Origin: REEB95 sp050729835
GTDB lineage: Bacteria; Pseudomonadota; Alphaproteobacteria; ATCC43930; CGMCC-115725
Direction of reading: 5' to 3'
Assembly: GCA_050729835.1 (NCBI GenBank)
Contig: JBOHLS010000008.1
Location: 1 to 64,000, forward strand
DNA: 64,000 nucleotides
This document shows positions 8,459 through 16,635 of the stretch, in pieces (position 1 is the stretch's first letter; the number at the start of each line of letters is the position of its first letter). Position numbers and translations under genes: made by a program. The notes below the pieces were generated by a model, which saw only the letters and a program-made list of their open reading frames with translations, searched no databases and was not told where the DNA came from.

Positions 8459-9712
8459 ATGCGCATCGGCCGTAGTGCGCGCACGATCTGCGCCCCGGCC
8501 CGCAGCGGCGGCGCGGCGGATGACGCCCTCTACGAACTCCTCTATCCTTACTATGCCGAGCTTTGTGCGCTATCCGAGATTCGGAAGAGGTCCGGTTTCG
8601 GTGTCCAGTTCAGCAGCGGCATGGGCGGCCACTCGTTGCTTTATCTCAGCGGCGTCCGCCTCGACCGCACAGCCGGTTACCCGACGCTCGAGCTCTGCGG
8701 GCCCGGCGCGGCGGCGCCCCGCCACGGCGTCGCCATCAGCGTCAATTCGCACTACAAGAACGCCAATTGGGTCGCGGCGGAAGGCCGCGAATTCGCGTTC
8801 TGCGGCGCGCTCGAACCGGGCGAACGCCTGGACGTCGCCACCTACGCCCGGACGCAGGAGCGCGCCAAGACGATGGGTGTGCTCGACGGCGTTGAATTCC
8901 ACGACCATCTGTTCCGCGACAAGCCGCGTGGCATGTCGCACCGAGACTACATGTATGAAATCTCGGTCGCGACCGATTACGCCGTCCGGTTCGGCCGCGA
9001 TACGTACCGGGCGCGCGTGCCGCTAGATCGCGCGCGGATGTCGGCCATCGTCGATTTCCTCAACGCCCTCAACGCACCCTACCGCGACGGCGCCAAAGTG
9101 TTCCGCTGGCGGATTCTCAACAACAATTGCTCGCACGTCGCGCATAACGCGCTGGCGATCGCCGGTATCTGGGCGCCGTGGCCGACCGGCCAATTTTTCG
9201 CCGTTGCGGCGTTCAAGTTTCCGGTGCCGAAGAACGAGTTCGTCGATCTCATGCTGCGGACGAACGATTTGCCGATCCAGAACGCGCACGCCTTGTACGA
9301 GGATCGTGTCGCCCGGCAGGCGCTGCTCGAGGCGGATACGTTGCCGACGGCACCCGGCGGTCTGGCGATCGCCGAGGCGGCGATCCAAGACAACGACATT
9401 TACGACATCGAGGGCTTGCGTCTGATCTTCTACGACAACCCGTTTTGGGGGCCGTATCGCCCGCGTTTCGCCCGCATCTTCGGCCAGCCGCATTATATCG
9501 ATCTGCGGGCGAATTTGCGGCGGTTCGCCGCCTTGTACGATGTGGCGCAGGAGCGTCGCCGGGCGGCAGGCGAAATCGCCGGGCGGTCCGGCGAGTGTGA
9601 GCGGTTCTATGCCCATTACGACCGCTATATCGCGCGCGAAGCGGCACGCGTCGGGAACCTGCTTGCGAGTCTGACGCAGCCCGCTGGAATCCACGCGGGG
9701 GCATTGTCATGA
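8459..9712 (+). CDS. DUF4105-like protein (possible permuted NlpC/P60-fold enzyme)
   Basis: A 417-residue protein without clear membrane segments. It has a GGHSLLYL motif near residue 57, a central region with conserved aromatic residues, and RWRILNNNCSHVAHNAL near residue 220. This His-early, Asn-Cys-late order resembles DUF4105 proteins and circularly permuted NlpC/P60 (LRAT-like) enzymes, in which the Cys is the nucleophile. That fits amidase or acyltransferase activity on lipids, but the assignment is by motif only. GGGGG precedes the ATG by about 9 nt. Its stop overlaps the ketosynthase start (ATGA), placing it firmly in the PKS operon. Confidence 0.55.
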   Translation: MRIGRSARTICAPARSGGAADDALYELLYPYYAELCALSEIRKRSGFGVQFSSGMGGHSLLYLSGVRLDRTAGYPTLELCGPGAAAPRHGVAISVNSHYKNANWVAAEGREFAFCGALEPGERLDVATYARTQERAKTMGVLDGVEFHDHLFRDKPRGMSHRDYMYEISVATDYAVRFGRDTYRARVPLDRARMSAIVDFLNALNAPYRDGAKVFRWRILNNNCSHVAHNALAIAGIWAPWPTGQFFAVAAFKFPVPKNEFVDLMLRTNDLPIQNAHALYEDRVARQALLEADTLPTAPGGLAIAEAAIQDNDIYDIEGLRLIFYDNPFWGPYRPRFARIFGQPHYIDLRANLRRFAALYDVAQERRRAAGEIAGRSGECERFYAHYDRYIAREAARVGNLLASLTQPAGIHAGALS

Positions 9713-10932
9713 ACGCGACGCCGAAATCCACTTCCACGATGCCGCCGCTGGCCTTGAGCGATTTCACCGTCGTGACCAGTTTGGGGGCCGGCCGTGCCAG
9801 GACGATCGCCGCGCTGCGCGAGGGCAGGAGCGGGCTGGCGCCGTGCGCTTTCGACAGGCTGCCGTTCCCGACCTATACCGGCGAGGTTGCGGGGCTCGAC
9901 GCCAACCGGCTTGACGGCGAACTGGCTGCATTCGATTGCCGTAGCAACCGGCTCGCGGCGCTGGCGCTGCAGCAGGACGGGCTTCGGCAATCGGTTGCCG
10001 CGGCTCGCGAACGTTACGGCGCCCGGCGAATCGGCGTGTTTCTCGGCACCAGCACATCGGGCATACGCCAGACCGAGGCTGCCTATCGCCACCGCGACCC
10101 CGAGAGCGGACAGCTGCCGCCCGAATTCGATTACGCGCGAACGCACAACACCTATTCGCTCGCCTGGTTCGTCCGTACGGTTTTGGGCGTCAGCGGACCG
10201 GCCTTCGTCGTTTCCACGGCCTGTGCGGCCACGGCCAAGGTTTTCGGCAGCGCGGCCCGGATGATCGCCGCCGGCCTCTGCGACGCCGCGGTCGTCGGCG
10301 GCGCCGACACGTTGTGCGCGACCACGCTTTACGGCTTCCAATCGCTCGGCGTGATGGCCGACGAACCGTGCCGGCCGTTCGATGCCGAACGCCGCGGCCT
10401 CTCGCTCGGCGAGGCCGCCGGCTTCGTACTGCTGGAGCGTCCGGTCGGCCGGGTTGAGGCAGATACCATCCTTCTCTGCGGCGTTGGCGAAAGTTCGGAC
10501 GCCTACCACATGTCGTCGCCGCATCCGGACGGTCTCGGCGCGCGTCTGGCGATGGAGCGGGCGCTTGCCACCGCCGGACTCGAACCGGCCGAAATCGACT
10601 ACATCAATCTCCACGGCACGGCGACTCCGGTTGGAGACGCAGCCGAAGATCGCGCCGTGTTCGACCTGTTTGGCGCCGAGTCTCCGTGCAGCTCGACCAA
10701 GGGCTTTGCAGGACATACGCTCGGCGCTTCCGGAGTCGTCGAGGCGGTATTCTGCGCGTTGGGCATTCGGCACGATTTCCTGCCCGGCAGCCCGCATACG
10801 CGCACCGTCGATCCGGAGCTTAAAAGCCAGTATGTACGCGAAGGCCGCCGGGCGCGCCTCAACCGGGTGATGAGCAACTCGTTCGGCTTCGGCGGCGCCA
10901 ATTGCAGCCTGGTGCTGGGGCGGGCTGCATGA
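9709..10932 (+). CDS. Beta-ketoacyl-ACP synthase (ApeO-like ketosynthase)
   Basis: A 407-residue FabF-type condensing enzyme with a complete catalytic triad: Cys172 in VVSTACAATAK, His302 in INLHGTATP and His336 in GFAGHTLGASG, with the usual Lys just before it. It should extend the polyene by decarboxylative condensation of malonyl-ACP. ATG 9709 overlaps the preceding TGA. The next gene encodes a shorter ketosynthase-like protein that starts within its stop codon, the pairing expected for a ketosynthase/chain-length-factor heterodimer. Confidence 0.9.
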   Translation: MNATPKSTSTMPPLALSDFTVVTSLGAGRARTIAALREGRSGLAPCAFDRLPFPTYTGEVAGLDANRLDGELAAFDCRSNRLAALALQQDGLRQSVAAARERYGARRIGVFLGTSTSGIRQTEAAYRHRDPESGQLPPEFDYARTHNTYSLAWFVRTVLGVSGPAFVVSTACAATAKVFGSAARMIAAGLCDAAVVGGADTLCATTLYGFQSLGVMADEPCRPFDAERRGLSLGEAAGFVLLERPVGRVEADTILLCGVGESSDAYHMSSPHPDGLGARLAMERALATAGLEPAEIDYINLHGTATPVGDAAEDRAVFDLFGAESPCSSTKGFAGHTLGASGVVEAVFCALGIRHDFLPGSPHTRTVDPELKSQYVREGRRARLNRVMSNSFGFGGANCSLVLGRAA

Positions 10933-11765
10933 TTCGCGTCGCCATCGAAGGCGTGGGATTGTGCGGCCCGGGTCTTGCGAATTGGGCGGCGAGCCAGCCC
11001 ATCTTGGCCGGTCAGCAGAACCACGTGCCATCGCCGCCCCGCGTGCCAGCGAGCGACCTGTTGCCGGCTAACGAACGCCGCCGCGCCGTGCAAACCGTCC
11101 GATTGGCGCTCGCCGTTGGCGCGGAGGCCTTTGCCGGCGCGGAATGCGATCCGGCAGCAATCCCTACGGTGTTCGCCTCGTCCGGCGGCGACGGCGAAAC
11201 GATCCACGAAATTCTGAGTGTTCTGGTGTCGTCCAACCCCGAATTGTCGCCGACGCGATTTCACAACTCAGTCCACAACACGCCGGCCGGCTATTGGGGT
11301 ATCGGCACCCGGTCGCAGGCACCGTCGACCAGCCTGTGCTGCCACGACGACAGCTTCATTGCCGGTTTGCTCGAGGCGGCGGCGCTGGTGACGACGGAAA
11401 GCCTCCGCGTCGCGTTGATCGCCTACGACGTGCAATATCCCGCACCGCTCTCGATGGCGCGTCCAATCGGCGCGCCTTTCGCAACCGCATTGGTTCTGGC
11501 GCCCGCGTCGAGCGCCGCGGGTTTCGCCCACGTTGCGCTGACCTTGAGGCCAGCGCGCGGTGCGCCGACGACGATGACGGCGCCGACCCTCGAAGCCCTG
11601 CGCCGCGACACGCCTGCCGCGCGGAGCCTGCCGCTTCTGGCGGCGTTGGCGAGTCGGTCGGCGGAGGAACTAACCCTGGGCTATCTCGCGGAAATGGAGC
11701 TTGCATTGGCCGTCACGCCGGTGGCGGCGCTGAGCGTCGGGCATGCCGCGGCGGTGGCCAAGTGA
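10929..11765 (+). CDS. Ketosynthase-like chain-length factor (ApeC-like)
   Basis: A 278-residue protein of the short beta-ketoacyl-synthase N-terminal family. HNSVHNTPAGYWGIG and PSTSLCCHDDSFIAGLLEA mark the region that corresponds to the nucleophile elbow of real ketosynthases. The HGT and GH motifs of active enzymes are missing, so it is probably a non-catalytic partner of the upstream ketosynthase that sets chain length. Two Cys residues lie at the elbow, so residual chemistry cannot be excluded. ATG 10929 overlaps the previous TGA. Confidence 0.8.
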   Translation: MIRVAIEGVGLCGPGLANWAASQPILAGQQNHVPSPPRVPASDLLPANERRRAVQTVRLALAVGAEAFAGAECDPAAIPTVFASSGGDGETIHEILSVLVSSNPELSPTRFHNSVHNTPAGYWGIGTRSQAPSTSLCCHDDSFIAGLLEAAALVTTESLRVALIAYDVQYPAPLSMARPIGAPFATALVLAPASSAAGFAHVALTLRPARGAPTTMTAPTLEALRRDTPAARSLPLLAALASRSAEELTLGYLAEMELALAVTPVAALSVGHAAAVAK

Positions 11766-12193
11766 TACGCATAGACCGCGGGCGGATCGCCGCCATGATT
11801 CCGCATGCCGGCACGATGTGCCTCCTCGATGCCGTGATGCGTTGGGACGCGAAGTCGATCCGCTGCCTGACAGGGTGCCACCATCGCGCCGACAATCCGC
11901 TGCGCCGGCCAGACGGCGCGCTGGGCGCCGTCTGTGGCATCGAGATCGCGGCACAAGCCATGGCGCTTCACGGTCGGTTGATCGCTGATCGCGTCGATCC
12001 ACCCGTCCCCGGCTATCTCGCCAGCGTGCGTGACGTACGGCTGCGGGTGACGCGCCTTGATCAGGTCGCCGACGAACTCGTGGTCGACGCCCAACTCCTG
12101 ATGGAAGACACGCGCGGCGCCAGTTATCGGTTCGTCGTCGGCGCCGATCTGCTCAGCGGCCGCGCCACGGTCATGTTCGGCGTCGCGGAATGA
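11762..12193 (+). CDS. ApeP-like hot-dog 3-hydroxyacyl-ACP dehydratase
   Basis: A 143-residue protein starting at GTG 11762 inside the previous stop (GTGA). The opening IPHAGTMCLLDAV contains the candidate catalytic His, and GIEIAAQAMALHG carries the candidate Glu, both typical of the ApeP family. It is the second dehydratase of the cluster; in aryl polyene synthesis two dehydratases act on intermediates of different length. Its stop overlaps the reductase start. Confidence 0.85.
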   Translation: MIRIDRGRIAAMIPHAGTMCLLDAVMRWDAKSIRCLTGCHHRADNPLRRPDGALGAVCGIEIAAQAMALHGRLIADRVDPPVPGYLASVRDVRLRVTRLDQVADELVVDAQLLMEDTRGASYRFVVGADLLSGRATVMFGVAE

Positions 12194-12909
12194 TGCGCGC
12201 CCTGGTCACTGGCGGCAGCGGCACGATCGGCGCGGCCATCGCCCGCACGCTCGGCGCCACGCGCCACCACGTCTATGTGCACGCGCACGGTGGTTCCTCC
12301 CGGGCGGAGCAGGTCGCGTCTGAGATTGCCGCCGGCGGCGGCACGGCCGAAGTCGTCCGCTTCGACGTGACCGACGCGGCCGCGACGGAGCGGGCGTTGA
12401 CGCGCGTGCTTGAATCCGGCGCGGTGCAGATCCTCGTCAACAACGCCGGCATCCACGACGACGCGGTGATGCCGGGGATGCGGCGCGATCAGTGGTCGCG
12501 CGTCATCGACGTGTCGCTCAACGGCTTCTTCAACGTCACGCAACCGCTGCTCTTGCCGATGATCCGCACGCGCTGGGGGCGGATCGTCAATATCTCGTCG
12601 ATCGCCGCAGTAACCGGCAACCGCGGTCAGACGAACTATGCGGCGGCGAAGGCCGGGTTGCACGGCGCCACGCGTTCGCTGGCGCTCGAACTCGCGAGCC
12701 GCGGCATTACGGTCAACACCGTCGCGCCCGGGATCATCGCATCGCCCGCGATCGAAGGCGTGTTTGACCTTGAGGCGATTGAACGGCTGGTGCCAATGAA
12801 GCGCGCGGGGCGGCCGGAAGAAGTCGCCGATCTCGTGAAATTTTTGGCTTCGGATCGCGCGGGCTATATCTCGGGCCAGCTGATTTCGATCAATGGCGGG
12901 ATGATTTGA
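12190..12909 (+). CDS. 3-oxoacyl-ACP reductase, FabG-type SDR (ApeQ-like)
   Basis: A 239-residue classical short-chain dehydrogenase. It has the nucleotide motif TGGSGTIG, NNAG near residue 90, and the Ser-Tyr-Lys triad within NISSIAAVTG and TNYAAAKAG. It should reduce the 3-oxoacyl-ACP with NADPH before dehydration. It ends the main plus-strand operon. Its last 20 bases overlap the end of the convergent glycosyltransferase gene. No third ketosynthase (ApeR type) follows it, unlike my recollection of canonical loci. Confidence 0.9.
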   Translation: MMRALVTGGSGTIGAAIARTLGATRHHVYVHAHGGSSRAEQVASEIAAGGGTAEVVRFDVTDAAATERALTRVLESGAVQILVNNAGIHDDAVMPGMRRDQWSRVIDVSLNGFFNVTQPLLLPMIRTRWGRIVNISSIAAVTGNRGQTNYAAAKAGLHGATRSLALELASRGITVNTVAPGIIASPAIEGVFDLEAIERLVPMKRAGRPEEVADLVKFLASDRAGYISGQLISINGGMI

Positions 12910-13693
12910 AACACCGCCGGATGAGCCGCGGCAGGCGGCGCAGGAACCCGGCCATCAGCCGCGCATGCATGCCGGCCAACAGCACGTTGTCGCGACCGTA
13001 GCGAAAGTGCGAGACGCCGCCGTCTGCGGCGCAAAAATAGCGCACGGGCGCTGGCTGGTTGATCGTCGGTATCCCGCGCCAGGAAAGCCGCACGGCCGCC
13101 TCGACGTCGAAATCGAACCTGTGCATCCATCGGTTCGATTCCATAATCGCCTGCAGCGCGGCCACCGGATAGACGCGGAATCCGAAGAGCGAATCGCCGA
13201 TAGCGCCGAGCGTCTCCAGCTTCGCCAATGCGTTCGACACCTGCCGCCCGATGACGCGCAGCCGCGGCGCGCTCTGATCGAACACCGGGATGCCCAAGAT
13301 CATCGCCTCAGGATGGCGATACGATAACGCCATGAACTCGGCGATCGACGATGCGGGATGTTGGCCATCGGCGTCCATGACCAGCACATGGGTGAAGCTG
13401 CCTAACGCCGCGGCGCGAATCCCGTCGAGCACGGCGGCGCCTTTGCCGCCGTTGCGGCTCCGGCGGAGGATCCGCAGGTCGCGATCCCGCTGGCTCATTT
13501 CCGCCAGCGCGTCGCCGGTGCTGTCGGTGCTACCGTCGATCACGACCCAGACCGGCCGCCAACATGCCCGCGCCGCGGCGATCGTGTCGAAGAGCCTGCT
13601 GCCAGTATTGTAGCTAGGGATAAGGACGAGACGGCTTGTCGACGCGCAATCCGCCTGGCCACCGCTCAGATGCGCGGCATTACGCTGGTCCAC
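12890..13693 (-). CDS. Family 2 glycosyltransferase
   Basis: A 267-residue GT-A fold enzyme. It has the nucleotide-sugar domain opening LVLIPSYNTG, VVIDGSTDSTG, RNGGKGAA and the metal-binding VMDADGQHP. The start is GTG at 13693; the conserved part begins about 20 residues later, so a shorter form is possible. It lies 33 bp downstream of the halogenase-like gene on the same strand and probably shares its transcript. A glycosyl group between the polyene and its lipid anchor is the likely product, since glycosyltransferases are regular members of aryl polyene loci. Confidence 0.85.
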   Translation of the reverse strand: MDQRNAAHLSGGQADCASTSRLVLIPSYNTGSRLFDTIAAARACWRPVWVVIDGSTDSTGDALAEMSQRDRDLRILRRSRNGGKGAAVLDGIRAAALGSFTHVLVMDADGQHPASSIAEFMALSYRHPEAMILGIPVFDQSAPRLRVIGRQVSNALAKLETLGAIGDSLFGFRVYPVAALQAIMESNRWMHRFDFDVEAAVRLSWRGIPTINQPAPVRYFCAADGGVSHFRYGRDNVLLAGMHARLMAGFLRRLPRLIRRCFKSSRH

Positions 13694-13726
13694 GGCCGGC
13701 GAAACCTGCGTGCATCTTATCGCGAC

Positions 13727-15061
13727 CTAACGGGCAACCTCTCCTCTGGGATCGGGCCACCATCTGCGCCACGCCGAAATCCAGTGTCGCAGATGGGAGA
13801 ATTTCGTCACATAGAAGATCACCTTGAATATCAGCAGGCGACCGCGAACGGGCGATCTATCGAAAATGTCGCCGGCGAGAAGCGATAGAACCGCTTCTTC
13901 GATCCGAAACCAATTGCGTGGCGACATGAAGAGGTTGCGCATTGCCGGTTCGCGGATCCGGTAGATGAACCACGTAAAAGCGCTCAAGGCCCTGCGCGTC
14001 GCGGCGCTGTAGTGCTTGAGCGCCTGCTGCGACCGCTGCGGATTGTGCAGGCATTTTTCGATCGCATCGGCGCCCAAGAATCCCGTCATCATGGCGATGT
14101 AAACGCCCGTGGAAAAAACCGGATCGATGAACGCGCACGCGTCGCCCACAAGAATGTAGTTCCGGCCGTTCGTCTGTGTGGCGCCATAGGAATAATTGCC
14201 GGTTGCGGTGACGGGCCCGGTCAGCTGCGCGTCCTTGAGCCGGTCGGCGATTTCCGGGCACGACGCGATGATACTCATGAAAAAGCTGTTCAGGTCGGTG
14301 TCCCGGTTCTTGAAGAACTGCGCCGGGCACACCGCGCCGATGCTCGTCGTGCCGTCCAAAAGCGGAATGAACCAGAACCAGCCATTGGCGAACCAGACGA
14401 TGCTGATATTGCCTTCGGCTTTGCCCGGCAGACGGCGGGCGCGGGTGAAGTGCCCGAATATGGCGGCCGTGTCGTTCTTGCGGTTGCGCTCCTTGAATCC
14501 CAGTCGTCCCGCCAGGAACGTGTCGCGGCCGGATGCGTCAACCACGAACTTCGCGTCCCAGCGGTGCAGCTGTCCGTCTTCTTCGCGCGCCTCGATCTGC
14601 GCACCGCCATTCTTGCGAAAGTCGATCGCGGTTACGCGAGATCCTTCGACGACTTCCGCCCCCTTGGATGTGGCGTTCCTCAACAGAATATGGTCGAAGG
14701 TCGAGCGACGGACCTGAAACGAATAGGGGAAGCGTTTGTCCCAGGCGCGGCCGAAATCGTAGGTAACGCTTTTGCCGTGATACGCCGACACGAATTCGAC
14801 GCCGTATTTGTGGATCGACGTGCGTTCGATCTCCTGCCTGACGCCGAGCCGATCGAACAGCGGCAGATTGAGCGGCAGCAGCGATTCGCCGATATGAAAG
14901 CGCGGATGCCGGTCTTTCTCCACGACCACCACGTGACGGCCGCGTTCGGCCAGAAGAGCGGCGACGGTCGCGCCCGCCGGTCCGCCGCCGACGACCAGGA
15001 CGTCGCATCGCGTCGGCTTATCCGATGCTTGAGGCTGGTCAACCGCCGTCATCGCCGACAA
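13727..15061 (-). CDS. Flavin-dependent halogenase-like oxidoreductase
   Basis: A 444-residue FAD enzyme. The dinucleotide motif GGGPAGATVAALLAERG is near residue 25, followed by the GESLLP motif. The sequence GWFWFIPL near residue 228 matches the W-x-W-x-I-P signature of flavin-dependent halogenases, and HKYGVEF offers a candidate for their catalytic Lys. GDACAFIDPVFSTGV is the second FAD contact. The enzyme could halogenate the aryl head group, as in xanthomonadin-type brominated aryl polyenes, or act as a hydroxylase or reductase. It heads a minus-strand pair that converges on the main operon. Confidence 0.8.
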   Translation of the reverse strand: MSAMTAVDQPQASDKPTRCDVLVVGGGPAGATVAALLAERGRHVVVVEKDRHPRFHIGESLLPLNLPLFDRLGVRQEIERTSIHKYGVEFVSAYHGKSVTYDFGRAWDKRFPYSFQVRRSTFDHILLRNATSKGAEVVEGSRVTAIDFRKNGGAQIEAREEDGQLHRWDAKFVVDASGRDTFLAGRLGFKERNRKNDTAAIFGHFTRARRLPGKAEGNISIVWFANGWFWFIPLLDGTTSIGAVCPAQFFKNRDTDLNSFFMSIIASCPEIADRLKDAQLTGPVTATGNYSYGATQTNGRNYILVGDACAFIDPVFSTGVYIAMMTGFLGADAIEKCLHNPQRSQQALKHYSAATRRALSAFTWFIYRIREPAMRNLFMSPRNWFRIEEAVLSLLAGDIFDRSPVRGRLLIFKVIFYVTKFSHLRHWISAWRRWWPDPRGEVAR

Positions 15062-15157
15062 GGCCCTTCCTTTGCCTACGCGGAAGACGCACAGTAACCG
15101 TCCTGACTCTCGAATGTTCCCCCGCGGACGACTTCATTAAGCCATAGGCACGCTTCA

Positions 15158-15922
15158 ATGGCCAGCAATCACGAGGGCCAAGGGCGCCGTGAGCCGCATC
15201 CGATGATCGCGGGCTACTATGCGAACCCGGCAGGCCGGCTGACCTTCGCGCGCGATCTGTTCAACCGGACGGCACAGCATTACGACCCGATCAATCGTTG
15301 GTTCTCGCTCGGAACCGGCAAGTGGTATCGCCGGTGGTGCCTGAAATTGGCGGGGCTGCGTCCGGGTCACCGTGTCGTCGACGTCGCCGTCGGCACGGGT
15401 CTGCTGGCGCGCGAGGCGCTCGCGATCATCGGCAACCGGCGTGCCGTCATCGGCGTCGATGTGAGCGAGGCGATGCTCGCTATTGCGCACAACAATCTCG
15501 GCATACCGCTGGTTCAAGGTGCGGCCGAAGCATTGCCGCTGGCTGACGGTGTCGCCGATTTTGTCACCATGGGCTACGCGCTGCGGCACGTCGCCGATCT
15601 CGAGGCGGCATTCCGCGAAGCGCTGCGCATCTTGCGGCCGAGCGGTACGCTGCTGCTGCTCGAGTTCAGTACGCCTCGCCGAAAACTGACGCGGATTCTC
15701 GCCTCGGCGTATATCGGCGGGCTCGCGCCGGCGCTCTCGTTGGTGACGACCGGCGATCCGCGCGCCCGCACGCTGATGCGCTATCATTGGGAAACCATCG
15801 TCAATAGCATTCGGCCTGACCTGGTCATGCAGGCGATGCGTGACAGCGGCTTCCGCGAGGTCGACTGCCGAACGGAGCTCGATCTCTTCCAGTGCTATAT
15901 TGGGCGCAAGACTAGGGCATAA
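15158..15922 (+). CDS. UbiE/COQ5-type SAM-dependent methyltransferase
   Basis: A 254-residue class I methyltransferase. SAM motif I is VVDVAVGTGL near residue 75, followed by VIGVDVSEAML and LPLADGVADFVTMG. It is likely the head-group O- or C-methylating enzyme of the polyene (ApeB role), because methyltransferases occur in such loci and it lies directly beside the halogenase-like gene, divergent from it by 96 bp. A quinone methyltransferase is the alternative. No strong ribosome site precedes ATG 15158; ATG 15203 is possible. Confidence 0.78.
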   Translation: MASNHEGQGRREPHPMIAGYYANPAGRLTFARDLFNRTAQHYDPINRWFSLGTGKWYRRWCLKLAGLRPGHRVVDVAVGTGLLAREALAIIGNRRAVIGVDVSEAMLAIAHNNLGIPLVQGAAEALPLADGVADFVTMGYALRHVADLEAAFREALRILRPSGTLLLLEFSTPRRKLTRILASAYIGGLAPALSLVTTGDPRARTLMRYHWETIVNSIRPDLVMQAMRDSGFREVDCRTELDLFQCYIGRKTRA

Positions 15923-16635
15923 AACCGTTGCTGTGCCCGAACGGCTAAAGGTCAATCTCCCAGCCGACCCGAGCGAAAGTGGGTGATTAACTGGCCGCCG
16001 ATGGAAGTCATCTGCAGCGGGGTTCCCTAACGACGCGGCATGTACAACAGCAGATGCGCTACAACAGCGTTACGTGACCGCCAGCGTCCGGCTATATCCA
16101 GCATCAGTTGTGGATACATTTGTGGGCTGGCAACGACCGCCTTGCCAACCAACCGCGACATCAAACGAATTTCGATCTAGTGGTGAACACTCCCTCCGCC
16201 AGCCTTTGTGCGTGTGAATCCCGCGGATTTTGGCCGGAAAAGAGCGCCTGGTTGGCGCGAATGTGTCCCGGACCGTGCGCCGCCGCAAGACCTCTTTCGG
16301 GTGAAGGCGCCCGCCCCAATATCGAGCTCCATCCGTGTTGCATTTATCTCAACTGGCCCGACCTGCTGAGCCGGTTCGAACGTACTGCTTTCAAGCACGA
16401 AGCCAGAACGTATCACCCTACTATGAAAGCCCGTGAAGGCGGCGAGCATGCGATCTACTTGCACATCAAGCCTGCTGCACGGCGGTTCCGGCATGCCCAT
16501 CCGATGCGGTGGGTCCGTTCGGACAAGGTCGGAGCGGCGGCGCTTGACTCGAGCGCCCGCTTATGCCGACGTTTGCCCAAACGGCGTTGCCCGGCGTCCG
16601 TGGTCGGATCGATGCCTCTCGTGAGGGAGTGAACG
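15923..16635. other. 713-bp stretch without a recognisable gene
   Basis: A lower-GC spacer between the pigment locus and the AhpD-like gene. Open frames exist on both strands, the longest at 16108-16632 on the plus strand, but their composition (many Cys, Arg and Pro, no domain-like pattern, no ribosome site) looks non-coding. Sequence around 15980-16035 has the feel of a fossil insertion-sequence end, but I could not match it. No tRNA or terminator was found here. Confidence 0.5.

Noticed and set aside
14012..15097. 361-codon frame antisense to the halogenase-like gene
   Set aside because: It is a GC-rich shadow of a gene with clear FAD and halogenase motifs.
16361..16386. tRNA-like GGTTCGAAC sequence in the spacer
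   Set aside because: The T-loop-like string has no matching acceptor or anticodon stem around it.
16108..16632. Open frame of 174 codons in the spacer after the pigment locus
   Set aside because: No ribosome site, unusual Cys/Arg/Pro-rich composition and no domain-like pattern; overlapping frames on the other strand look equally random.
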